Source: JACNIZ01 sp964344765
Lineage (GTDB): Bacteria > Planctomycetota > UBA1135
NCBI GenBank assembly: GCA_964344765.1
Contig: CAYFOM010000004.1
Coordinates: forward strand, 62,001 to 126,000
DNA: 64,000 nucleotides
Direction: 5' to 3'
Part shown: piece after piece, positions 35,433-43,219 of the stretch
How positions within the stretch are numbered: the stretch's first letter is position 1
Layout of the letters: each line of letters opens with the position of its first letter
The notes under the pieces: generated by a model
What the model was told of the DNA's origin: nothing
The model's database searches: none
Seen by the model: the letters and a program-made list of their open reading frames with translations, nothing else
Position numbers and translations under genes: made by a program

Positions 35433-35540
35433 GGGTCGAAGGCTTTCGGCTCCGCCGATTCATGGCGTGTGCCACGTGAGATCTTCGGCATCTATTCCTT
35501 TGCGCCGGCAAAGGAGGGAATCCTTCGTGGCTTAAGCCAC
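35433..35540 (+). promoter_or_regulatory. Structured leader upstream of the metal-uptake operon
   Basis: The 174-base gap before the barrel gene contains several short inverted repeats: 35433-35452 (about 8 paired bases with wobbles around GGCT), 35463-35474 (TGGC-GTGT-GCCA), 35497-35514 (CCTTTGC-GCCG-GCAAAGG), and a perfect 14-base palindrome 35527-35540 (GTGGCTTAAGCCAC). The last lies 27 bases before the start codon at 35568. They could be operator sites or an RNA regulatory leader. I recognise no known riboswitch. Confidence 0.4.
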
Positions 35541-35567
35541 ACCCCTTACATCCTCTGGGAAAGACCC

Positions 35568-36872
35568 ATGAAATTGCAGAAATACCTCGTAGCCGCAGTG
35601 ACGGCTGCTGGCGTGTTCGTCCTGACTGCGGGCAACGCCAACGCACAACAAGAAGAAGAGCCGCGTCAATTTGACGGCAAAACCGCCTTCACCGGCATGC
35701 TCGGTCAAAGTCGAGCAAGCTTCACCAACCGCTTTGATTCGCAGTGGAACCCAGCGATGGGTTTTGTTTTGGATGGCTATGGATTGCTCGCCGGTGGTGG
35801 CGAAGGCACTTCCGAGTCTTACGACACGATGGGCTTGCGCAGCATGGAATTCGCGCTGGCCAGCCGCATTGACCCGCTGGCATGGGGTTATGCCACGCTG
35901 GAGATTGCACCTCACGAGGGTGAGTACGAGTTCGAACTGGCTGAAGCCGCGATTTGGGCGGATCAACTTCCGAACTCCATGTCGCTGCGCGCCGGTCGAT
36001 TCTTGGCCGACTTCGGTAAGTGGAACTCCATTCACTTGCACGATCGTCCGCATCCGTTCAGCCAGGGCGTTCAGCAAGAATTCCTCGGCGGCGGCTTGTC
36101 CATGGACGGCATTGAATTGCACCAATGGGGCGGCATCGGCGATGTTCCGGTGCGCTGGTCCGTAGGTGTAGGCGCTCGCTTCTCCGGCCACGGCCACTCG
36201 CTGTTGGCTGCTGGTGAAGAAGAAGAAGAGGGCGGCGACGAGCACGAGCACGCTCACGGCTTCGGCACCTCCGATGTCGGTGATCTTGGCCTAGGCGGCT
36301 TCGCGTACACCGCGCGCGTCAGCGGTCAGCACGACGTCGGTCAAAACGGTTACTTCCAGTGGGGCGCATCGCTGTTCATGACTCCGGACGGCTTGTCCGA
36401 GGTGCATGAGGAAGCCGGCGACGTCGAGCTGTTCAACTTGGGCCAGACCACCTTCACCCTGGACTTCACCTACCGCAACGTCGACGCCCAGGGCCAAACC
36501 GCCGATACCGTCGGTGTTGAGTTCTACTGGAACGATCGCGACCACGTCAATGAAGACACTGAAGAGGTGGAAGGTCACGATGCCGTCGGTATGTGGGGCT
36601 TCTACGAACACGCATTCAGCCCGTACTGGGCCGCCGGCGTAGAAGGTTCTTGGTGGGAGCACGCCGAGAAGGAAGACGGTGGCAGCTGGTTCACCGGCGA
36701 CGATGCCGGCCGCCAAGCCGCGGTCTACGCGTCGTGGAACCCCAGCGAGCTGCAGCGCATCCGTTTCATCGTCGGCATGAACCAGCCGGACCCGAGTGCG
36801 GAATTGGACAACTTGGTCGCAATCCAGTGGCAGGTTATCCTAGGTTCTCACACTCACGGCCTGGACTGGTAA
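35568..36872 (+). CDS. Outer membrane beta-barrel protein with a His-rich loop
   Basis: This is a 434-residue protein with a signal peptide (residues 1-24, ending NANAQ) and a mature region of alternating polar and hydrophobic residues, with many aromatic residues, as in an outer membrane porin-like barrel. A loop near residues 210-228 reads EEEEEGGDEHEHAHGF, rich in acidic and His residues and likely to bind zinc or another metal. The gene is directly followed by the zinc-type substrate-binding protein, so it probably admits the metal across the outer membrane. No TonB box is obvious. The start at 35568 is the ATG of the signal peptide; the open frame extends upstream without coding support. 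Confidence 0.7.
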   Translation: MKLQKYLVAAVTAAGVFVLTAGNANAQQEEEPRQFDGKTAFTGMLGQSRASFTNRFDSQWNPAMGFVLDGYGLLAGGGEGTSESYDTMGLRSMEFALASRIDPLAWGYATLEIAPHEGEYEFELAEAAIWADQLPNSMSLRAGRFLADFGKWNSIHLHDRPHPFSQGVQQEFLGGGLSMDGIELHQWGGIGDVPVRWSVGVGARFSGHGHSLLAAGEEEEEGGDEHEHAHGFGTSDVGDLGLGGFAYTARVSGQHDVGQNGYFQWGASLFMTPDGLSEVHEEAGDVELFNLGQTTFTLDFTYRNVDAQGQTADTVGVEFYWNDRDHVNEDTEEVEGHDAVGMWGFYEHAFSPYWAAGVEGSWWEHAEKEDGGSWFTGDDAGRQAAVYASWNPSELQRIRFIVGMNQPDPSAELDNLVAIQWQVILGSHTHGLDW

Positions 36873-37856
36873 ATGATTCGAACCATGAAGACGATCCAAC
36901 AGGGCTTAGCCCTGTTGGTAGCGGTCGCCTGGTTGCCTTTTGCTGCCATTGCTCAGCAAAAGGCACCGCTCGATGAAGTCCAAATTGTGGCCACTACGGC
37001 TCAATTGGCCGACATGGTACGTTCCATTGGTGGAGACCATGTTGAGATCGATACTTTGGCCAAACCCGGCAGCGATCCTCATGGAGTGCTGCCGAAGGCA
37101 AGCCAGCTTCTGCTGCTGAAAAGGGCGGACGGTTTGATCTCGATGGGCTTGGATTACGAGCACGCTTTTTTGCCGGCCTTGCTGGAAAAGAGCCGTAATT
37201 CAAAACTCAAACCTGAGGGCGGCCATCACGAAATTGTCGGCGTCCGAATTCAGGCTTTAGAGGTGCCGCTCACTTTGGATCGTAGCCAGGGTGCGGACTT
37301 ACACCCGCGTGGGAATCCGCACTTTGATTTGGATCCGGAAGGTGGTCGAAAGATGGCATTAGCCGCTCGCGATCTGTTGCAGCGAATTGATCCAGGTAGA
37401 CGTCAGTACTATCAGGATCGTTGGCAGGAATGGGATGCAAAAGCGGTTAAGGTCATCAATGAGTGGCGGCAGTACTTGAAGCCACTGAATGGGCAAAAGG
37501 TTGTTGCGTACCACAACAGCTGGCCGTACTTCGAGCAGGCATTCGGATTGGATTTCATCGGCTTCGTCGAACCAAAGCCAGGTCTACGGCCGTCGCCGAA
37601 GCACTTGGCTGAGTTAGGCAGGCAAATGACGCAATCTCAGGTAAAGGTGGTCGTCATGGAGCCCTGGTACTCTCAATCTGAAATTCGCTCGTTACTGCAG
37701 CGCACTCAATGCAAAGCAGTCGTTCTGCCTATCCTTCAAACCGAAAAGGCGAATGCCTATTTGGCTTGGATGGAGGAATTGGTCGAGAAATTCGGAACCG
37801 CCCACGGATTGCCTTCGCTGAAGGATTGGCGCCTTCAGCAAAGTGCCAAAAAATGA
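36873..37856 (+). CDS. Zinc/manganese ABC transporter substrate-binding protein, ZnuA-like
   Basis: This is a 327-residue exported protein of the cluster A-I metal-binding family. Ligand positions are visible: H70 in SDPHGVLP, H150 in GNPHFDLDP, and H214 in AYHNSWPYF. The third ligand is His, as in zinc-specific ZnuA, not Glu as in manganese-binding PsaA. E263 lies in MEPWYS. The aspartate of the usual C-terminal LDPLG segment is missing; the sequence there is VVLPILQ. The His-rich loop of ZnuA is short (EGGHHE). ATG at 36873 immediately follows the barrel stop; the ATG at 36885 is an alternative. It binds metal in the periplasm and delivers it to the membrane permease. Confidence 0.85.
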   Translation: MIRTMKTIQQGLALLVAVAWLPFAAIAQQKAPLDEVQIVATTAQLADMVRSIGGDHVEIDTLAKPGSDPHGVLPKASQLLLLKRADGLISMGLDYEHAFLPALLEKSRNSKLKPEGGHHEIVGVRIQALEVPLTLDRSQGADLHPRGNPHFDLDPEGGRKMALAARDLLQRIDPGRRQYYQDRWQEWDAKAVKVINEWRQYLKPLNGQKVVAYHNSWPYFEQAFGLDFIGFVEPKPGLRPSPKHLAELGRQMTQSQVKVVVMEPWYSQSEIRSLLQRTQCKAVVLPILQTEKANAYLAWMEELVEKFGTAHGLPSLKDWRLQQSAKK

Positions 37857-38485
37857 GTCAAACCCTCGTTCGCATCGACCAAGGCGACTTAGGCCATCCC
37901 GGCCTGGTCGTCTTGGCCGATTTTTCGCTGACCATCCAGCGAGGAGCTTTTTTAACCTTGGTCGGCGAAAACGGCTGCGGAAAATCAACCCTCATACGCA
38001 GCGTTCTCGGCATCCTACCGCCTAAACGAGGTCGGTTTGAAATCGCCAAGGGATTGCGGATGGGATACGTTCCGCAGCAACTGCAGCTTGATCCGATCTT
38101 CCCGTTTTCTGCCGCCGAAGTCGTCGCCATGGGCTTGGCTCGTGGACCTAAGCCGCCCAGACCCTTGAAGAAAGCAGAATGGAGCCGGGTCAGCGAGTGC
38201 TTGGCCGAGGTGGGCATGGAGCGGCATCAAGCCAAATTATTCTCGCAACTGTCTGGCGGGCAAAAACAACGCGTGTTATTAGCGCGAGCCTTAATGCAGC
38301 CAGTGGATTTGTTGTTACTGGACGAACCCACTGCAGGGATCGACGCAGAAGCAGAGAGGGCAATTTTAAAAACCGTTTCCGAGCTTCATAGCAATGGAAC
38401 CACCATCGTTATGGTGACTCACCATCCGCAAACGGTTCAAGGTCTACAGACCGACGTCTTGGACCTCACCAAGGAGAAGGTTTAA
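37853..38485 (+). CDS. Metal ABC transporter ATPase, ZnuC-like
   Basis: This is a 210-residue ATPase of the zinc/manganese family. Walker A is GENGCGKST, the signature is LSGGQKQRV and Walker B is LLLLDEPTAGID, followed by the switch histidine in VTHHP. The start at 37853 overlaps the preceding gene by 4 bases (ATGA); longer upstream open frame lies inside that gene. The permease starts within its stop codon (TAATG at 38483-38487), so all three transporter genes are translationally coupled. Confidence 0.9.
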   Translation: MSQTLVRIDQGDLGHPGLVVLADFSLTIQRGAFLTLVGENGCGKSTLIRSVLGILPPKRGRFEIAKGLRMGYVPQQLQLDPIFPFSAAEVVAMGLARGPKPPRPLKKAEWSRVSECLAEVGMERHQAKLFSQLSGGQKQRVLLARALMQPVDLLLLDEPTAGIDAEAERAILKTVSELHSNGTTIVMVTHHPQTVQGLQTDVLDLTKEKV

Positions 38486-39369
38486 TGGAAACCATTTCCC
38501 TGCTTTGGTCGCTGATGCCGGAGGGCATCTTAATTTCCTTTGCATCCGCGATTTTTCTACCGGTTATCGGCGGCTTTTTGTACTTGCGTCGCCAAGCTTT
38601 TTTAGGCGTTGCCGTACCTCAGTTCTCTGCTGCAGGTATTGCTGCCGCGCTTGCTTTATTGCCGTCCTTTCCCGAGCTTCAGCGGGATTTTCTCGAACAT
38701 GGCCATCCGCCGATGACCTACTTGTTCCTGTTCGCCGGCGGTGCGGCAGGATTGAGTTTGATTTGGTTCTCCATTTTGGAGCGGCGATATCGCCAAAGTT
38801 TTATTGAAGGGCATATGGCCGCCGGTTTTGCGATTGCCGGAGCAATGAGCCTGGTATTTCTGGAATGGAGCCCGGCCGGGGGCATGTTGGTTGACACGCT
38901 TCAACGGGGTTCGGTCGTGGTTGCCGATCACCATTCGTTGGCGATTGTGGTTTCCGTCTTCGCGCTGATTGCCATCATTCAAGCTTGGTTCGGACACGGA
39001 TTTTTGCTGGTTTCCTACGATCGCGATGCCGCCAAGGTCCAAGGTTATTCGCCGGCTCGTTACGATTTGATCTTTAACATCATGGCTGGGGCGGGCATTG
39101 GAATTGGAGTCATGAACCTGGGTCCGGTTTTGGTATTTGGATTGCTGTTTCTTGGCCCATGGCTCAGTCGCCCACGCGCTCGCAACATTCGCCACTTCTT
39201 CTTCGCCATTATCGGGCACTCGGTTTTGGCTACCGCCCTCGCCTGGCCAACCTCCTTCCACTGGGACCTTCCCTATGGCCCGGTTGTAGTCTTGTGGCTG
39301 ACGCTGTTGGCGATCGCGGCAAAATTGCTCAGCGTGGTCCTGCCAAACGCCAAGCAACAAAGAGCGTAA
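38485..39369 (+). CDS. Metal ABC transporter permease, ZnuB-like
   Basis: This is a 294-residue integral membrane protein with about eight hydrophobic segments, in keeping with ABC-3-type permeases for zinc or manganese. The LRRQAFLGVAVPQFSAAGIAAAL stretch (residues 35-57) corresponds to the family's conserved cytoplasmic EAA-like loop, and VSYDRDAAKVQGYSP resembles the later conserved loop. The start overlaps the ATPase stop. The next gene starts 9 bases after its stop, so it may share the transcript, though its function differs. Confidence 0.88.
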   Translation: METISLLWSLMPEGILISFASAIFLPVIGGFLYLRRQAFLGVAVPQFSAAGIAAALALLPSFPELQRDFLEHGHPPMTYLFLFAGGAAGLSLIWFSILERRYRQSFIEGHMAAGFAIAGAMSLVFLEWSPAGGMLVDTLQRGSVVVADHHSLAIVVSVFALIAIIQAWFGHGFLLVSYDRDAAKVQGYSPARYDLIFNIMAGAGIGIGVMNLGPVLVFGLLFLGPWLSRPRARNIRHFFFAIIGHSVLATALAWPTSFHWDLPYGPVVVLWLTLLAIAAKLLSVVLPNAKQQRA

Positions 39370-39378
39370 AATACGGCC

Positions 39379-40164
39379 ATGTCTCCTTCGGGATCGGCCA
39401 ACGAACGCCTCTGGTACTACGCCATCGACGACAAGTCGATGGGTCCGGAGCGGGAATCCGACTTGTGCCAGCGCTTCCTCAGCGGCGATTTGCCGATGTC
39501 GACGCTGGTGTGGTCTGAAGGCATGAGCGAATGGAAGGTTGCCGACGAAACCGAAGTCTTTTTCTCGGCCATTCCCGAGGTTGAGGCTGAAGAGGTCGGC
39601 GATTGGCAAGACGAGCCTGCTGGGACTACCCATGAAAGCGGCGCCCCGCGAGCCACCTTATGGCCCTCGCGTCCGGAGCCATTCCGTCGATATTTGGCGC
39701 GCCAGCTCGACATGCTTTTGGCGGCGCTGGTGTTCCTGCAAATCAGCGGACCGCCTACTGGCGACGATTGGTTTTCCCTAGCTTCTCCGCTGTTGCTGAC
39801 CATTCCGCCCTGGGCAGTGCTGGAGGCGCTGTGCCTTCATTTCTGGGGGTTCACGCCCGGTAAGTGGATCATGCGCATCGAGGTCACCGACGAATGGGGG
39901 CAGCGCATGTCCTTGCAGCAAAGTTTGAAACGCAGCACCGACGTTGCCATTCGCGGGATGGGGTTGGGAATTCCCTACATCCACATCTTCACTCAAATCC
40001 ATTCGTTGCTGCGCCTTTCCTCGCACGGCATCACTGCCTGGGATGAACATAAGCGCGTCGTCGTGCGCCATCCTCCGCTGGAGATTTGGCGTTGGATGGC
40101 GTTGCTCGCCGCGTTGCTGTGGTTGGCCAGCGAAATGGAACCGCTGCTGCCGGCCTTGCAGTAA
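39379..40164 (+). CDS. GYF-RDD domain membrane protein
   Basis: This is a 261-residue protein with an N-terminal GYF_2-like domain (WYYAIDDKSMGPERESDL and later TLVWSEGMSEWKVADE), an acidic linker, and a C-terminal RDD-type membrane domain with three hydrophobic stretches, containing RRYLARQLDML near residue 107 and GFTPGKWIMRIEV near 160. RDD proteins have diverse roles; some are transporters. GYF-like domains bind proline-rich peptides. It starts 9 bases after the zinc-type permease gene. No specific function can be assigned. It ends 3 bases from the convergent HEAT-like gene. Confidence 0.8.
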   Translation: MSPSGSANERLWYYAIDDKSMGPERESDLCQRFLSGDLPMSTLVWSEGMSEWKVADETEVFFSAIPEVEAEEVGDWQDEPAGTTHESGAPRATLWPSRPEPFRRYLARQLDMLLAALVFLQISGPPTGDDWFSLASPLLLTIPPWAVLEALCLHFWGFTPGKWIMRIEVTDEWGQRMSLQQSLKRSTDVAIRGMGLGIPYIHIFTQIHSLLRLSSHGITAWDEHKRVVVRHPPLEIWRWMALLAALLWLASEMEPLLPALQ

Positions 40165-40167
40165 GCG

Positions 40168-41499
40168 CTAGCTCTGGCGGGTGGCGCGTTCCTCCGCCCA
40201 CCGCTGCCGGCGCTGCCGTTCGGTCTCGGGCAAGGCTTCCCAGACCTCGATCGGGTATTCCGCTTCCAGGTCGGGTTGTAGATCCATCCACAATGCGTAA
40301 AGGCTAAAGGCAGCTTCCGGTCCGACTTTTTTGCCGGCTGGGCTTTGCAAGAACGCCGTCAACTCGCTGGTCAGCGAACGGCCTTCGCCCAACGCGTCTT
40401 CCGCGGCGCAACGCAGCAACGCATCGGCGGCGGCGGTTTGCGCTTCACGACTGCCCGACTGCACCCACGCCCACAACGGCTCCGTTGCCGACGCCAGTCC
40501 GGCCGCTCCTAAGGCATCTAATGCCCGGGTTCGGCAAAGCCGGTCGGTAACCGTAGGCAGCACTTCGGCAACGAAGTCGAGGTCATGCCTGACCGACCAG
40601 TGGCCGATGGGATGGCCGATCCAACTCAACGTTTGCAGCGCATGTTCGCGCACGTAGCGATCCGGGTCGCGCGAAGCTTGCACCAGCAACGGAATGACGA
40701 ATCCGCGTTGGCGCAGCAAAACAAAGCGGGCGTCATCGACCGGACGCAATCGCTGGCTGATGAGCTTGCCGATCATGCGCCAATATTCGGCTTTTAATTC
40801 AGCACCGCATTCTTTGGGGTCGTCGTCGGCGGCAGTTAAGCGACGCTGCCTTCCCCAAAGATCGTTGATTTGCAGCAGCAGCTCCCAATTGGCAGCGAAC
40901 TCGGTTCCAGCGCCGGGCAGTTCGGTGAGGATGGATGCGGAATAAGTTCGAGCAGCTTCCAAGTCTTGATCACCTTGCTCAGCACTGAGCACGTTGATCA
41001 AAGCTTGCAAGCCGCAACCATTGTTGAGGCGAAGCAGAGTGTGGGCAATGCAAACCACCGACCACGAATCTTTTTCATACTTCAGCCGCAGGGTAAGCCG
41101 CGGCATCATGCCCTCGCTGCCGGTATCGCGCAGCCAGCTATATGCCATTTGCTGAATGGGCACCGGCGTCAAGCGTTGTTCGACCAAACCCAACAACGCC
41201 GACGTACGTATTGCTTGCTCCATGTCCGCTAGGCTGCGCTGCGCTCGATTGCCGATCGAGCCGCCGACGGTGATGGCATCGAGCAAGTCATAAATCTCGG
41301 CAACCTTGTCTTCATCTACCACCGGCAAGCCGTCGGCGTCGTGCTGGGCGACGATTTCTTGAACCGTCAAACCCGCTTGAAACGCCGGCATGGTAGCCAG
41401 CAGTTGCTGTTGTGGCGAAGGCGGCGGTTCGCTGGGGGCGCACGAGATCGCCCACATTGCCAGTGGCAAAATCGTCAGCGCGGTGAGGCGAAATTTCAC
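40168..41499 (-). CDS. Lipoprotein with HEAT-like helical repeats, last gene of the iron/cytochrome operon
   Basis: This is a 443-residue exported protein. The GTG start at 41499 gives a signal peptide with the lipobox AISC (Cys residue 20), and it overlaps the cytochrome stop by 4 bases (GTGA). The open frame runs further upstream, but only across the cytochrome gene. The mature part is almost entirely helical, with alternating pairs such as DPDRYVREHALQTLSWIG and SREAQTAAADALLRCAAED, which resemble HEAT or armadillo repeats that bind proteins. I do not recognise a specific function. Its location implies a partner for the cytochrome or the transporter in the periplasm. Confidence 0.65.
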   Translation of the reverse strand: MKFRLTALTILPLAMWAISCAPSEPPPSPQQQLLATMPAFQAGLTVQEIVAQHDADGLPVVDEDKVAEIYDLLDAITVGGSIGNRAQRSLADMEQAIRTSALLGLVEQRLTPVPIQQMAYSWLRDTGSEGMMPRLTLRLKYEKDSWSVVCIAHTLLRLNNGCGLQALINVLSAEQGDQDLEAARTYSASILTELPGAGTEFAANWELLLQINDLWGRQRRLTAADDDPKECGAELKAEYWRMIGKLISQRLRPVDDARFVLLRQRGFVIPLLVQASRDPDRYVREHALQTLSWIGHPIGHWSVRHDLDFVAEVLPTVTDRLCRTRALDALGAAGLASATEPLWAWVQSGSREAQTAAADALLRCAAEDALGEGRSLTSELTAFLQSPAGKKVGPEAAFSLYALWMDLQPDLEAEYPIEVWEALPETERQRRQRWAEERATRQS

Positions 41500-42506
41500 G
41501 AGCCCAATGGTACCCGGCCCAACTCGACGGAATCTTGATCCGGTAAGTACGGATTGGTGCGATACAGCAGTCGCACCTCGCCCAGCCTGCCGGCTACCGG
41601 CGGATTCATGTCTTGGCGCCATGCTTGCCCCGATGGAAGCTGGGTGTTGGTCAAATCGGTTTCGTCGCGATAGGGATCGCGGAAACGATACAGATGCTCC
41701 CATGGAAGCCAATCGCCGACTTCATCCTGCCATCGCACCTGCAAGTCGGCCGCGCGCGAACGTTCGTCGGTGGGGAAGTTATGACCCGCGCCGACGTTCT
41801 CCAGCTGCACCCAAGGAATAGCGCTTTCCTCGTTCACCCCCGAGGTCAATTCAATCGCCGCCAGCAGCGCGTTTTTGTCGTGCGCAGCCGGGAAGCCATG
41901 GTGTTTGCCGCGGCGTCCGCCCTGACGGAAGGCGTCGACCATGTGGCAGCCTAAGCAGTTTTCACCTTTCAGCTCGGGCGGCGCGTCGCGCCATTGCTCC
42001 ACCGTTTTGTGTTGATTGTGGCAGGAAGCACACAACTCCACATCCGACATGCGCGGTTCAAAGTATGGGCGGCAAGGCGCGCTCTCTTGCGGCGTGCGAT
42101 TGGCCGTCGCCACCCCTTCGCCATCCGGATGTTGGTGGCAAGCCAAGCAATCCACGCCATGGGTGCGGTCGCTGGAGCGCGCCAGCACTCGTTCACCCGG
42201 TTCAAATCCAAGCACTGGCCGCGGTGCATGGCAAGCCAAGCATTCCTCGTTGCGGAAGTCGTTGCTCAACTTGCGTACTTCCGGATTCTCGAATGCAAAC
42301 TCATGGTGCGAGCCTTCCCATTCGGCGTACAAATCGGCATGGCATTGTTTGCAATCGGCCGACGTCATCGGCCCCAAGGCGACGATCTCTTCCGGCTTTT
42401 TTAACAACATCACCAAGGCCAAAATCCCGCCCATTACTAACAGCGAAAACACCACTGCGGCGACACGGGCGGCACCCAATTGCTGATCGGCTAAGCCCTC
42501 TTTCAT
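41496..42506 (-). CDS. Membrane-anchored five-haem c-type cytochrome
   Basis: This is a 336-residue protein with a membrane anchor near residues 13-35 and five CXXCH haem-binding motifs at residues 52-56, 89-93, 120-124, 159-163 and 184-188 (CKQCH, CLACH, CLACH, CASCH, CLGCH). The C-terminal 150 residues form a beta-rich domain with VGAGHNFPTDERSR, as in multihaem cytochromes of the c554 kind. It would carry electrons in the periplasm. The start ATG at 42506 overlaps the previous ATPase stop by 4 bases; an upstream GTG in frame is not needed. Coupling to an iron-type ABC transporter suggests reduction of iron at the membrane. Confidence 0.85.
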   Translation of the reverse strand: MKEGLADQQLGAARVAAVVFSLLVMGGILALVMLLKKPEEIVALGPMTSADCKQCHADLYAEWEGSHHEFAFENPEVRKLSNDFRNEECLACHAPRPVLGFEPGERVLARSSDRTHGVDCLACHQHPDGEGVATANRTPQESAPCRPYFEPRMSDVELCASCHNQHKTVEQWRDAPPELKGENCLGCHMVDAFRQGGRRGKHHGFPAAHDKNALLAAIELTSGVNEESAIPWVQLENVGAGHNFPTDERSRAADLQVRWQDEVGDWLPWEHLYRFRDPYRDETDLTNTQLPSGQAWRQDMNPPVAGRLGEVRLLYRTNPYLPDQDSVELGRVPLGS

Positions 42507-43219
42507 CCCTGCAACCCTCCCATTTTCATGTGCACGCAATCCCCACCCAAGCGCTCGGCTTCTTGCGGATCGTGAGTCACCAAAATCACCGCCGCGCGAC
42601 TGTGTTGCAACGCATCTTGTAGCAACTCAGCGCAATGCTCACGAGTTTCCGGATCCAAGCTGGTAAACGGCTCATCCAACAGCAAAAGCGCCGGATCGCT
42701 CACCAACGCCCGAGCCAAAGCCAGCCGACGTCCTTCTCCGCCCGACAAGGTTGCCGGTCGTTTGTTCTGATGATCCTGCAAGCCAAGTTGTTGCAGCGCC
42801 CGCGTCGCCCGTTCTTTGGCTTCGGATTTGCCCATACCCGCTGCGCGTAACGGATCGCTGACGTTTTGTAGAACCGTGCGCGTCGGCCAAAGGCCTAAGT
42901 CTTGAAACACCATCTGCACTTGGCGCTGCCAGGGCTGCAGGAGTTGGCGTCCGTCCTTCATCGCGATCGTTCCGCCAATAACGATCTCACCGCTGTCTGC
43001 AGATTCCAGGCCGGCAACAATGCGCAGCAGCGTAGATTTGCCACAGCCAGATTTACCGCGAATGCTTAAGCGTTGGCCGGCGCTCAACTGCAATTCGAGA
43101 TTTTGCAACAACGGCTTATCTGCTTCGAAGCTCTTGCTTAAGCGGTGCACCGTCAATGCGGGATTGGTGGTCGATTCCATGGCCGACGGGGCGGGTATTT
43201 GCTCGGTAGGATCAGTCAT
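42503..43219 (-). CDS. fbpC: ABC transporter ATPase, FbpC-like
   Basis: This is a 238-residue ATPase of the iron(III)/thiamine/spermidine class. Walker A is GKSGCGKST, the signature is LSGGEGRRLALA, and Walker B is LLLLDEPFTSLD, followed by the switch histidine in VTHDP. The signature LSGGEG differs from the usual LSGGQQ. It overlaps the permease by 8 bases and the cytochrome by 4 bases. The iron assignment comes from the neighbouring FbpA-like and FbpB-like genes; thiamine or another substrate is possible. Confidence 0.82.
   Translation of the reverse strand: MTDPTEQIPAPSAMESTTNPALTVHRLSKSFEADKPLLQNLELQLSAGQRLSIRGKSGCGKSTLLRIVAGLESADSGEIVIGGTIAMKDGRQLLQPWQRQVQMVFQDLGLWPTRTVLQNVSDPLRAAGMGKSEAKERATRALQQLGLQDHQNKRPATLSGGEGRRLALARALVSDPALLLLDEPFTSLDPETREHCAELLQDALQHSRAAVILVTHDPQEAERLGGDCVHMKMGGLQG

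Noticed and set aside
38656..39633. Open frame of 325 codons on the minus strand opposite the ZnuB-like permease
   Set aside because: It is a shadow of a well supported membrane protein gene and lacks any motif.
41500..41712. Possible longer N terminus of the HEAT-like lipoprotein
   Set aside because: The extension overlaps the cytochrome gene, and the GTG at 41499 gives a signal peptide with lipobox plus the 4-base overlap seen throughout this operon.
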